A stretch of DNA of 64,000 nucleotides from Desulfurispira natronophila (GCF_014203025.1 NZ_JACHID010000003.1:154169-218168), one strand, 5' to 3'; positions 45,805 to 54,629 are shown, numbered from the stretch's first letter. Numbers and translations: made by a program. Notes: generated from the letters alone by a model not told the origin.

Positions 45805-46607
45805 GGGTTAACCGCCTGCCAAAGGATGCGCACAGCTACAATAAGCACCAGTATGCCAAAAATGCGCTTGAGTTGAGCTGCTGGCAAACGATGTGAAATG
45901 GCTACGCCCAAGGGTACTGCCAGAAAAGTGAAGGTGGCAATGCCCAGCAGGGCAGGCAAGTAAATGTAGCCCAGGCTCCATTCAGGCAGTGCAGCCACAC
46001 TCCAGCCTGCCGTCACAAACCCCAGAGAGCCGGCCAGAGCAATAGGCAGCGCCAGGGTGATAGAAGTGGCTGCCGCATTAGCCATGGCCACATTGGAGGC
46101 CACCAGCAGGGGGATAATGACATTGCCCCCGGCAATACCAGCCATGCCGGAGACCACCCCCACAAAGAGTCCCGCACCCGCCGTTCCCGCTGGGCCGGGA
46201 AGCTGGCGACGGGGATCTGGTATCCAGTTACGCAGCATATTGGCAGCGGCATAAAGCAAAAAGCAGCCAATAAACAGTTGCAGTGCCAAGGCCGGCAGCA
46301 AACGGGCAATATGGCCACTGAAAAAAGCCCCTGCCAGAATATAGGGAGTCCAGCTGCGCACCACGGGCCAGAGAATGGCTTTACGTTTGCCCTGGGCCAG
46401 TATAGCTGAGAGAGAGGTGAATATAATGGTGGCCAGGGATGTGGCCACCGCCATTTTGATAGCCACGGCCTGGTCCATCCCCTGGGCCGTAAAATAAAAA
46501 AGCAAAGCCGGGACAATGATCACACCGCCACCCACCCCCAGAGTGCCGGCGATCACTCCGGCGCAGGAGCCCACCAGGGCGAAGAAAAGAATGGCAGAAA
46601 TATCCAT
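45801..46607 (-). CDS. TauE/SafE family sulfite/organosulfonate exporter
   Basis: The 268-residue protein has about eight helices and the family signature GTLGVGGGVIIVPALLF near the N-terminus, repeated as GMAGIAGGNVIIPLLVAS in the second half (internal duplication). Members export sulfite, sulfoacetate or related anions. It precedes and overlaps the MFS gene on the minus strand. The pair looks more GC-rich than the surrounding genes by eye. Confidence 0.9.
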   Translation of the reverse strand: MDISAILFFALVGSCAGVIAGTLGVGGGVIIVPALLFYFTAQGMDQAVAIKMAVATSLATIIFTSLSAILAQGKRKAILWPVVRSWTPYILAGAFFSGHIARLLPALALQLFIGCFLLYAAANMLRNWIPDPRRQLPGPAGTAGAGLFVGVVSGMAGIAGGNVIIPLLVASNVAMANAAATSITLALPIALAGSLGFVTAGWSVAALPEWSLGYIYLPALLGIATFTFLAVPLGVAISHRLPAAQLKRIFGILVLIVAVRILWQAVNP

Positions 46608-46772
46608 GTGCGATCCTTGATTTGATCATAAGTATTTCGCTGGCGCCGCCTTTGCCTGTGGCAAACAATTCATCAGCCACCCGCGAAGTTTCCAGTTGCG
46701 CAACATACCCCTGTCAGGCTCTTTTGACAACCAGGTATTCAGGCCCAAAAAGGAAACACATCACTTTTCCAT

Positions 46773-46801
46773 TTGACTCACACCTCATTGCCACATAAAA
46801 T
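46773..46801 (+). promoter_or_regulatory. Sigma70 promoter of lipoprotein gene A
   Basis: TTGACT (46773-46778) and TAAAAT (46796-46801) are 17 bp apart. Transcription would start near 46808, giving a leader of about 70 nt before the ribosome site AAAGGAG at 46866-46872. Confidence 0.65.
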
Positions 46802-46878
46802 AAGAATTATAGACATGATTGCACAAATATTTCCTGTTACACTTCTTCACCATAAACCTGCAGCCAAAGGAGTTCCCT

Positions 46879-48240
46879 ACGCGCACATATCTCGCCCCCA
46901 CACTCGTCCCACTGACCATTTTGCTGATACTTCTGGTCAGCGCCTGTGGAAGCTCGTCAAGCGATCAAGACACTGGAAGCGCCAAACTGAATACGTTTGA
47001 CGGCACGGTAGTTGATGGATATGTTGCCAGGGCTCAAGTGTTTTTTGATCTAGATGGGAACTACATGACCAGCAATATGACCATGCAATTAGCAAACGTT
47101 AATGGGAATTTTACAGAACTCCCCATCAACGACCGTGAGCTTAATACTCCAGGGGCTGCCTTACGCGCCTTTGGCGGTTACGACCGCATCACCGGCGAAG
47201 CCTTTAGTGGTGTACTCAGCCGATCTCCTGGAAGCCTGCAGACCGGCAGTGAGAATGCCATTACACCACTGACCACGTTCTTACACTACTTGGGTGCTGA
47301 TAAAGAAGCTGATTTCAGTAATAGCCTAAGTGATAGTGATAGCCTAAGTGATATTTCGAATAATGATCTTTATGAGGATTATTTTGATAACAGCATGGAT
47401 AAAGACAAGAGGCTTGCACTCATAGAGCAAGCTTATCAGCTTCACAAAAGTGCCGACGTCATCGCAGCCGCGCTGAAAGGCGCTTATAAAGACGTCGATT
47501 TTGATGACAATAAACACCCCAAAAACCTTCACGGCTACGTTTACCAGGCAATGGCAGACAAGTGGAGCAAAGATAGTGGTTTTGACTCCGGTGATTACTG
47601 GGAAAACGTAATGAGTGAAGCCAGTGATTCGATTGCCACAGTAACCGACTCAACAAAAGCCACAATCAACGATCTTGGCGCGGAACAGGTCGAAAAACTC
47701 TGGAATTTTGTCACAGAGGCACTTGAGGGTGTCGATGCAACTGAGGTGGAAATTTCCAAACGACTGCGTGCTGTGGAAATTGTCACTTGGGCACTGCGGG
47801 ATAATCCAGATGTTTCCATGGACGATTTGACTAGTGTTTTTGTTACTGAGAATGGAAACAATACTGATCCTTATATCCTCTACAGTGAACTGGAAGCATC
47901 AGCTGATATTGGTGGTCTTGGTGGCTACTTTGCCTCAACAGCATCAAGTAACTGGTCAAGAGATGGTATTGGTGACTACTTAGATCGCACCAAAATTAGT
48001 GATGAGGGTTTTACTTTAATGGACGGTGAAAGTAAGCTAACATTTGATCACGAAACAGGTAATATCACATTTAAACACGAAGATATAGATCTTGAAATTG
48101 AAGGGGAGTACATTAACGACTACACCCTTTTGGTAAATGTGGAAGTTGGAGGAGTAGTAGAGCCAGTTACCGTTAAGTCAACTGGTGATGGTTACTCTTT
48201 CGAGTACGACGGCAAAACCTTTACGCAATCTGATGACTGA
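46879..48240 (+). CDS. Lipoprotein A, member of an unrecognised paralogous family; possible ACG start
   Basis: The frame extends up to a TTG at 46819, but that codon has no ribosome site and is only about 11 nt from the predicted transcription start. A strong AAAGGAG lies 6 nt before an in-frame ACG (46879), from which a classic lipoprotein signal reads to LVSAC. The mature protein (about 430 residues) is acidic and begins TVVDGYVARAQVFFDLDGN; it shares block-by-block similarity with the product of 49748-51166. No enzyme motif was seen. If ACG is not used, expression would be poor or the start may be mutated. Confidence 0.7.
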   Translation, partial: TRTYLAPTLVPLTILLILLVSACGSSSSDQDTGSAKLNTFDGTVVDGYVARAQVFFDLDGNYMTSNMTMQLANVNGNFTELPINDRELNTPGAALRAFGGYDRITGEAFSGVLSRSPGSLQTGSENAITPLTTFLHYLGADKEADFSNSLSDSDSLSDISNNDLYEDYFDNSMDKDKRLALIEQAYQLHKSADVIAAALKGAYKDVDFDDNKHPKNLHGYVYQAMADKWSKDSGFDSGDYWENVMSEASDSIATVTDSTKATINDLGAEQVEKLWNFVTEALEGVDATEVEISKRLRAVEIVTWALRDNPDVSMDDLTSVFVTENGNNTDPYILYSELEASADIGGLGGYFASTASSNWSRDGIGDYLDRTKISDEGFTLMDGESKLTFDHETGNITFKHEDIDLEIEGEYINDYTLLVNVEVGGVVEPVTVKSTGDGYSFEYDGKTFTQSDD

Positions 48241-48267
48241 ATGTCCAGTTAAGTAATGGTAAGTAAA

Positions 48268-48305
48268 AACACCGGGCTGATCTTTTATCAGCCCGGTGTT
48301 TTTTT
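48268..48305 (+). terminator. Strong intrinsic terminator after lipoprotein A
   Basis: AACACCGGGCTGAT (48268-48281) and ATCAGCCCGGTGTT (48287-48300) form a perfect 14-bp stem with a 5-nt loop, followed by a T-run to 48305. An A-run on the 5' side could also serve the other strand. Confidence 0.95.
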
Positions 48306-48404
48306 CCTCGTTTATAGTCAAAGAACCGTCCGCCACCATCGTATCTCAGCCACCCTGACCCATCACCAAAAACTCCCTTTTTGCAATTATGCGCTTCAAA
48401 CTGC

Positions 48405-48434
48405 TTGACTTGGATGCAAATGGGCCGATATAAC
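48405..48434 (+). promoter_or_regulatory. Promoter of the TraF_2/lipoprotein/beta-barrel operon
   Basis: TTGACT (48405-48410) and TATAAC (48429-48434) are 18 bp apart, 34 bp before the ATG. An overlapping GCCGATAT (48424-48431) matches 7 of 8 bases of the sigma-28 -10 consensus, with TTGA 15 bp upstream where TAAA is expected. Confidence 0.65.
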
Positions 48435-48468
48435 CTTTAGGTATCGAAGTACACGAAGGTGGCCCGTC

Positions 48469-49746
48469 ATGAAACGAATTTACGCACTCACTCTCACGGT
48501 TCTTTTTTTCGCGGCCCCGCTGCTGGCATCTACTTTCCCCTCCTCTGGCTCATCGTTGACGCTGGGCCCACTGAGCAACCCCCACCACCTCTCATCCCTG
48601 ACCCACAACCCAGCTGCAGGCTCCCTTGCCACTGACGACGGGAATCGCTACCGCTTTGGGTTACTGACCTCCGTTGGTGCCGGGTACGAGCTGGGACCGG
48701 TGGACAGCCTGGTGGATGAGCTGGATGATCTTGCTGATCGCATTGATGATATCGACAATTTCAGCGACTTTCAGGACCTCAAGGATGATTTTGACGATCT
48801 GCTGGTGCAGATGGGGCAGGATGGCTACCTGAAGGTCAGTGCCTTTGCCCATGTACCTTTGATGCCCATTGCCATTACCCACAGCCTTTGGCACGGAACA
48901 CTTATTTTTGATGCCTCGTATAACGGTGCTGTGCGCATGGGGGTCCTGGATAGTCCCATTGAGTGGAATGATGAATCCGCTGAAGCCTTTACGAATACCT
49001 CTCTCTACCTAAAAGGCGCTGCTGTTCGTGAAATCTCACTGGGTTACAGTATGCCCTGGGCTATTACCGGCAACCGGTTACACACCGGAGTACGTTTGAA
49101 GCACTATGAGGGCGATCTGTACAAGAACGTTATCGCCTTGATGGACTCCGACGACGTTAGTGATACCTTCGAAGATGAGTATGACGCCAACGAGCACAAC
49201 GACAGCGATATTGGTATTGATATCGGGGTACTGTGGTCCGACGACTTCTACCACCTGGGGGCCACCTTGCGCAATGCCAACGAACCCTCCCTGCGCTATC
49301 CGGTTCTGGGTAACTGTAATGGACTGACGGGAAGTGCCCGCACGAACTGCGAGACAGCAAAGGACTTTAGTCACCGTATCAACATGGAAGAGCGCTACAC
49401 TATGACTCCCCAGGCACAGCTGGAAGGTGCCCTGCACAGCCCTGACAAGTTCTGGCTCATTGGAGCCAGTGTCGATGCCAATCCAGTGTACGACAGCGTC
49501 GGTGACGAAGTGCAGTGGGCTGCTTTGGGACTGGCTTTCAATACCAACAGCTGGGTCATTCCCGCTTACCGATTTGGCTATCGCACCAACCTGGCAGGCA
49601 GTGAACTAAGCTACGTTACCACCGGTTTTACCCTCTTCCGGGTATTGTCGCTGGATGTTGCCTACGGTCTGGACAAGGTGGAATTTGATGAAGAAGAGTA
49701 TCCCCGTTCGATGGCCTTCAACCTGGGCCTGGAAGTGAGTTTCTGA
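48469..49746 (+). CDS. TraF_2-family outer-membrane beta-barrel-like protein
   Basis: The 425-residue protein has a signal peptide (MKRIYALTLTVLFFAAPLLA) and the pattern of the 'conjugal transfer TraF' Pfam family PF13729: an N-terminal HNPA motif (SLTHNPAAGSLA), FGLLTSVGAGYEL, a helical DELDDLADRIDDIDNFSDF stretch, and C-terminal amphipathic strands ending in phenylalanine (LGLEVSF). No other conjugation gene is near, so the family name should not be read as function. One base separates it from the next ATG. Confidence 0.82.
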   Translation: MKRIYALTLTVLFFAAPLLASTFPSSGSSLTLGPLSNPHHLSSLTHNPAAGSLATDDGNRYRFGLLTSVGAGYELGPVDSLVDELDDLADRIDDIDNFSDFQDLKDDFDDLLVQMGQDGYLKVSAFAHVPLMPIAITHSLWHGTLIFDASYNGAVRMGVLDSPIEWNDESAEAFTNTSLYLKGAAVREISLGYSMPWAITGNRLHTGVRLKHYEGDLYKNVIALMDSDDVSDTFEDEYDANEHNDSDIGIDIGVLWSDDFYHLGATLRNANEPSLRYPVLGNCNGLTGSARTNCETAKDFSHRINMEERYTMTPQAQLEGALHSPDKFWLIGASVDANPVYDSVGDEVQWAALGLAFNTNSWVIPAYRFGYRTNLAGSELSYVTTGFTLFRVLSLDVAYGLDKVEFDEEEYPRSMAFNLGLEVSF

Positions 49747-49747
49747 T

Positions 49748-51166
49748 ATGAAAAATATATGGCATGCCTACCCCAAGTTGTCCCTGTTATTATTCGGACT
49801 TGTGAGTCTCTCACTGCTTTCCGGCTGCGCCGCTGACGACCCCGATGCCGGCACTGCCAATGCCCCCAGTCTTCCCATGAAGGGTGTGGTGAGTGCGTCC
49901 CATGTGGCGGGAGCCCGGGTCTTTTTTGATGTTGACGGTGACTATCGCTGGCAATACTACGAGCCTTTTTCCCGTTCGGGAACTGCTGGAACATTTTCAC
50001 AACCAGGGCAGTGCAGTGGTAGCAACCCAGCTCATTGCCTGAAAGTTACCCGCTTGCAGACTGAAAGCCCTGATGCGCTATTGCGTGCTTACGGCGGTCG
50101 TGACCGTATTACCGGTGAACCCTTCCACGGTATGTTGAGTCGCAAGATCACCACCACGGGGGTTACCCAAGTGCTGAGCCCCATCACTACGCTACTGACT
50201 TACATGGACGCCTATGAGCAGAATCGCTTACGCGAAAATGAAGGTCGTCACCTTGGAGATGATCCGAATTACCTTAGTACAAGTGACCTGTATCTTGATT
50301 ACTTTGATTTTGACAGTACTCTGGATGGTGACAAGCGGGTGCATCTTATCAAGCGTTCCCTGCAATTCCACAAGACTGCCGATGTTATCGACGCGCTGCT
50401 GCAAGATCTCTATAACATAGATCACCTGGCGGAGGGCAGCAACGACCCTATCAGTGTCACCGGGCCAGTCTACGCTGCCATAGCAGAGGTGATGATGGAG
50501 CCACGCTTTGATGGCGAAATATCTCCCCAGAAAACCATAAACGACATTATCGAGCGCGCCAATGAGCTAGTGCAGGAGTTAATCAATGTTTCCGACCTAG
50601 CGGACGTAGATACAGCTTTCAACCCGCAGGTACTTGATCTGTGGCAATTCATAGGCGATCTCTACGACGGTGATGAAACTGAACAGACGACCCTGGAAAG
50701 CTACCTGCGAGCGGTAGAAATTGTTACCACTGTGCTGCGCGAAAAGCCGCTGCTGAATATTGTTAATGATATTACTGCTGATGTACTAAACCCTAAGGGC
50801 ACAGGCCATCTTGATCCGGCAGTACTTGGTCCTGCTGCTGACTTAAGGGGGATTATTGACTACCTGATAGCAAAAAGCTCGAATGACTGGCATGAAAGCG
50901 AGTTAGAGGATTACCTGACTCGACAATCCATCAGCGATAAACTGGCAAAAATTGATCGTAAAATCGAGCTTTCCAGCGGTGAAGAAGCGCAACTTGCCTA
51001 CGACGATGGCACTCTCAAGCTTCAGTATGGTGACGAATCCCTGCAGGCAGAAATTCATGAGATAAATGATTATACAGCGCAGGTTTCCATAGAAATTGCC
51101 CCCGGCGTTCGAGAGTGGATCACCATAAAGTCAACTAAAGACGACTATGAGGTAATAAGTCGATGA
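49748..51166 (+). CDS. Lipoprotein C, paralogue of lipoprotein A
   Basis: The 472-residue protein starts with a lipoprotein signal (LVSLSLLSGCAADD). Shared blocks with the 46879 product include AGARVFFDVDGDY, R-D-R-I-T-G-E-P-F-H-G-M-L-S-R, PITTLLTYMDA, SDLYLDYFDFDSTLDGDKRV followed by HKTADVI, an RAVEIVTTVLREKP block and a C-terminal INDYTAQV...IKSTKDDY. The N-terminal block resembles 'DGxVxGAxVFxDxNGN' beta-sandwich modules of envelope proteins. Its stop overlaps the beta-barrel gene (ATGA). Function unknown. Confidence 0.8.
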   Translation: MKNIWHAYPKLSLLLFGLVSLSLLSGCAADDPDAGTANAPSLPMKGVVSASHVAGARVFFDVDGDYRWQYYEPFSRSGTAGTFSQPGQCSGSNPAHCLKVTRLQTESPDALLRAYGGRDRITGEPFHGMLSRKITTTGVTQVLSPITTLLTYMDAYEQNRLRENEGRHLGDDPNYLSTSDLYLDYFDFDSTLDGDKRVHLIKRSLQFHKTADVIDALLQDLYNIDHLAEGSNDPISVTGPVYAAIAEVMMEPRFDGEISPQKTINDIIERANELVQELINVSDLADVDTAFNPQVLDLWQFIGDLYDGDETEQTTLESYLRAVEIVTTVLREKPLLNIVNDITADVLNPKGTGHLDPAVLGPAADLRGIIDYLIAKSSNDWHESELEDYLTRQSISDKLAKIDRKIELSSGEEAQLAYDDGTLKLQYGDESLQAEIHEINDYTAQVSIEIAPGVREWITIKSTKDDYEVISR

Positions 51167-52401
51167 ACCAGCGAAGCGCCCACTTAAACTATGTTTTAGC
51201 GTTTGCCCTGGCCTTGGTCCTCATTCAATCCGTCCACGCCGCCTCCTCCTATGACGGTGGCGAAAGCCTGATGACCATTGGCGACTCCCGGGTGCTGGAT
51301 CCCGGACAGGCCACCTGGTTTTTCCCATTTTATCTGGAATCATTTGGCGAGGAGCGGGGTGAAACCCTGGACGTGCCTTGGGGGATGCGCATCGGGCTCT
51401 ATGAAGGTTTTGAACTGAATGTTTCTCTGCCCTATCGTCAGGATCAGGAACTTGAAAAAGACGGACTGCGCTTTGTGCGTCTTGGAGGCAAGATGCAGCT
51501 CTTCGGCGGCGAAGTGGGCGAGCGCTCCGGCGCCATGAGCTTCTTTGGTACCGTGGCCGACGATAGCAGCGAGGCCCTTGGCACCGCTCGTACCAACTAC
51601 GGCCTTGAGTTTCTCGTCAGTGAGCCCCTGGGGCCCTTGACCTCACTGCACTCCGCCATCGGGCTGCAGCGCAGCGATGGGCGGGTTCCCCTGCTGGATC
51701 CGGCCGACGACGACTTTGACCCTGATCGCCACTATCAGAATACCACGACTTTCTACTATAAGCTGGGCCTGGAGCAGTACTTCATGCGCAAAGGCGCTTT
51801 TATGCTGGAGGCGGCCACTCGCATGGGCCTCAATGGAGACGATGTGCAGGACCAGTTCTCTATTTCCGTTATGCCCGGGTTGCGCTTTGGTGATCCCCAC
51901 CAGGGTTGGACCCTGAGCCTGGGGGCTGGTTACGATATTCCCGATAATGGCCTGGAGCCGGAGACCCGCTACATGCTGGGCCTGAGTTATCGTCCACCTG
52001 TTCGTGAAGCCCGTGAATCTGAGCCAGAAGTGGTTGAGGAACCGGTTGGAATTGAAGAGGAAAGCACTGAGGTTGAAGAAGCAGCCTCCCTGGATATGAC
52101 ATTGGTAGAAGCGGCTGATGACCGGTTGCGCATTGAGCTGCTGAACGCTTCCGGAGTGCCGGAACTGCTGGACGTGATGGCTGAACGCCTGACGAATATG
52201 GGCTACCGTGTCGTGCGGCTGGGAGTGGCGGAAGACCATAGTGTGCTGGAAACCAGCCATATTCACTACCGGGTGGGGTTTGCTGAAGAAGCAATTACCC
52301 TTGGACACTCACTTACTGGAAACTATCAGATCGTCACCCGTGGGCGTGAAATGCCAGAGGATCTGCAGCTGCGCATGCTTATCGGAACAGACATGCAGTA
52401 G
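51163..52401 (+). CDS. Outer-membrane beta-barrel protein with C-terminal LytR_C-like domain
   Basis: The 412-residue protein has a signal peptide (about 1-26, ending VHA), a body of alternating amphipathic strands (about 30-285; GLEFLVSEPLGPLTSLHSAIGLQ, TWFFPFYLESF), an acidic linker rich in Glu (about 288-310), then a C-terminal domain of about 90 residues that fits LytR_C: RIELLNASGVPELLDVMAER, MGYRVVRLG, then ETSHIHYRVGF. LytR_C usually sits in Gram-positive envelope proteins; fusion to a beta-barrel is unusual. It is coupled to lipoprotein C. Confidence 0.78.
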   Translation: MNQRSAHLNYVLAFALALVLIQSVHAASSYDGGESLMTIGDSRVLDPGQATWFFPFYLESFGEERGETLDVPWGMRIGLYEGFELNVSLPYRQDQELEKDGLRFVRLGGKMQLFGGEVGERSGAMSFFGTVADDSSEALGTARTNYGLEFLVSEPLGPLTSLHSAIGLQRSDGRVPLLDPADDDFDPDRHYQNTTTFYYKLGLEQYFMRKGAFMLEAATRMGLNGDDVQDQFSISVMPGLRFGDPHQGWTLSLGAGYDIPDNGLEPETRYMLGLSYRPPVREARESEPEVVEEPVGIEEESTEVEEAASLDMTLVEAADDRLRIELLNASGVPELLDVMAERLTNMGYRVVRLGVAEDHSVLETSHIHYRVGFAEEAITLGHSLTGNYQIVTRGREMPEDLQLRMLIGTDMQ

Positions 52402-52483
52402 TTCCCTTTGGAGTTACTCATGTTCAAACGTAACAGATAAGAAGGCCTCACACGAGGTTCGCAAATTCTAACAGGAGAGAGCC

Positions 52484-52511
52484 AATAAAAAGGCGATATC
52501 TCGATATGCCT
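52484..52511 (-). terminator. Terminator for the minus-strand signalling operon
   Basis: On the minus strand AGGCATAT-CGAG-ATAT-C-GCCT (plus 52491-52511) forms a stem with a tetraloop and one bulge, followed by TTTTATT (plus 52484-52490), about 140 bp after the kinase stop. A larger imperfect repeat AGGAGAGAGC / GCTCTCCT (52473-52523) surrounds it. Confidence 0.55.
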
Positions 52512-52652
52512 GTTTGCTCTCCTCTTCTCGATGCGCGGGGAGCTCAGTTTCTCTGCGCACCAGCGGCAGGCAGTTGATTTACTCGTATTCAACACCCTAA
52601 GTTATTATACGGTGGGAGTAGAATTGCTTTTTTACTACAGTGACTTCTGGTG

Positions 52653-54626
52653 CTAAGTGATTTTCTCTCTAGTGTTTAGCGTGATGGTGAAGCAGGCTCC
52701 ACCTTCCATGTTATCAGCGCTGATGGTTCCACCCATGCTTTGCTCAACAATAACTTTGGACATATAGAGACCCAGTCCGCTGCCAGCGTTTCCCTTGCTG
52801 GTATCCTTTGTGCTAAAGTACGGCTCAAATATATAGGGAAATGCTTTAGCGTCTATACCACCGCCGTTGTCTGCAATAGTGACAGTGGGATATCCGTCGT
52901 TCTGCTCTAAGTGAATCCAGATTGCGGGATTATCTACGTTACGTTTTGATAGTATATCACGGGAGTTGTTGACAATATTCATGATGACTTGGGCAAACTC
53001 GTTGGGATGGCCCAGTACTACCTCTGGCTGTCCGGAAAAATGAATGTCAATTCCTTTAGAGCGTAAACTGGGCTCCAGCAGGAATATGGCATCCTCAATA
53101 GTCTGTTTCAGGCAGAACAATACTTTTTCCTTGTCAGGTCGGAAGAGATTGCGGAAGTCATCTATAGTGCGTGACATGAAGTTCATCTGCTCCAGGGCAA
53201 TGGCTACTGACTCCTCTACAAACTTCACATCCACCTCGCCCTGCTCCTCTGCTTCCATCTGCAAATCCTGAATGCTAATACATGCGGCTGTCAAAGGTTG
53301 GCGCCACTGGTGGGCAATATTAGCCAGCATTTCACCCATAGTAGCTAAGCGTGATTGATGCAGCAGCATCTGCTCTTTTTGTCTTATACGCTGCACACTC
53401 TGTTGTACTTTATCCTCAAGGTTACGATTCAGGTCTTGCAGGTATGCTTCGCTACGTTTACGTTCAGTGATGTCTAGGGCAACACCAAAAATTGTGGTGT
53501 GGTTCGCGTGCCAGTTATTATTGATTAGTAGTTCGCTATCGCTGGATATTTTGCTAACCACAATGGATAAGTAACCGATGCTGCCATCAGCATGCAGGTA
53601 GCGGCACTCAAAACTATCTCGGTAAGAAGAGCTATGGTCGCCTTTAAGAGCTAAGTTAATGTGTTGTTGGATAAGCATCTGGTCGTCTGGATGTAAATAC
53701 TTTTGAACGTGCTCCCACAGAGGAACTGTTACATCACCCTCAATCGAGGGGTATCCCATCATAGCGTAAAAACGTCCATCAAATGTTACTTCCATAGCTT
53801 CCAGATTGATGCTCCATGCACTCATTTTGGCCATAAATTGGGCTTGAGTGAGGAAAAACTCATTGTTCATCAGTTTTTCCTCACGTCTTCTCAAGGTTTG
53901 TTCGCTGGCAAACTGATGGCGGCGAAAATGCCAGTGGCCAAAAGCGATGATGGCTGCAAAAGCCAAAGAAATTATAAATCCAATCAGACCTGCCTGGCGA
54001 ACACTGGAGAGACGTGCCATAAATTCATCTTCGGCAATATCAACTCCTACCAATCCGATGAAGTTTCCGCTTGAGTCCCATAAGGGAGCATAAGCACTGA
54101 GAAAGGTTCCGTACTCATCTTCGTATAGACGATAGTCAGAAGCCAGCCGCTGCTGAGCAAATGCCTTCTGAATAGTTGCAGATGGTTGCTGGTAGGGGAT
54201 TAGCAATCTACCATCATCCAGTAATGAACGGTCTGGAATGCGCCCAAAAACATCGGTGCTTCGTGTGTCCAGTACGAAAAATATGCCTTCATCGGTCTGG
54301 ATAGCAGTATAGAGGTAGTGAATATCAGGGAACTTGCGATGAAAATTGAAAAGGGGCTTTAAAGCTTGCAGGTGAGCCGGTGAGTTGGTTAGGTCTGGTG
54401 AGTTAAGGCTGCGGTGGTGATCTACGTCAATCGTGGCAGCTGCCGCCAGGGCCAAGCGCTCCAGATCACGTCGCTCGCTCTCCAGAACAGCTTCATACGC
54501 CTTAAGGTAGAACCAGCCAATGCTCATTCCTGCCACCAGCAAAATTATCGTGGATAGAAAAAGGGCTTCCCAGGAAGCCCTTACTTTCTCGTCGTTATAG
54601 AGGTTACGGAGTATCATTGCACGCAA
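52653..54626 (-). CDS. Membrane sensor histidine kinase with Cache-like and PAS domains
   Basis: The 657-residue kinase starts at TTG 54626 or ATG 54617, 3 bp or more after the STAS gene. TM1 (about 18-42) and TM2 (about 218-238) enclose a periplasmic Cache-like sensor (FPDIHYLYTAIQTDEGIFF, FIGLVGVDI). A PAS domain (about 265-395, ending FGVALDITERKRSE), coiled coil, H box with HQWRQPL (His near 438) and HATPase (DNGGGID, GSGLGLYMS) follow. Layout resembles the kinase at 20604, but the sensor differs. No response regulator is adjacent. Confidence 0.93.
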   Translation of the reverse strand: MRAMILRNLYNDEKVRASWEALFLSTIILLVAGMSIGWFYLKAYEAVLESERRDLERLALAAAATIDVDHHRSLNSPDLTNSPAHLQALKPLFNFHRKFPDIHYLYTAIQTDEGIFFVLDTRSTDVFGRIPDRSLLDDGRLLIPYQQPSATIQKAFAQQRLASDYRLYEDEYGTFLSAYAPLWDSSGNFIGLVGVDIAEDEFMARLSSVRQAGLIGFIISLAFAAIIAFGHWHFRRHQFASEQTLRRREEKLMNNEFFLTQAQFMAKMSAWSINLEAMEVTFDGRFYAMMGYPSIEGDVTVPLWEHVQKYLHPDDQMLIQQHINLALKGDHSSSYRDSFECRYLHADGSIGYLSIVVSKISSDSELLINNNWHANHTTIFGVALDITERKRSEAYLQDLNRNLEDKVQQSVQRIRQKEQMLLHQSRLATMGEMLANIAHQWRQPLTAACISIQDLQMEAEEQGEVDVKFVEESVAIALEQMNFMSRTIDDFRNLFRPDKEKVLFCLKQTIEDAIFLLEPSLRSKGIDIHFSGQPEVVLGHPNEFAQVIMNIVNNSRDILSKRNVDNPAIWIHLEQNDGYPTVTIADNGGGIDAKAFPYIFEPYFSTKDTSKGNAGSGLGLYMSKVIVEQSMGGTISADNMEGGACFTITLNTREKIT

Positions 54627-54629
54627 CCG

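Noticed and set aside
46773..47000. A 75-codon plus-strand frame upstream of lipoprotein A
   Set aside because: It runs over the promoter boxes and in another frame across the lipoprotein signal, with no ribosome site or coding character.
48469..49746. TraF-type annotation as a sign of a conjugative element
   Set aside because: No other tra, relaxase, integrase or att site is present; the family is widespread in chromosomes as an outer-membrane protein.
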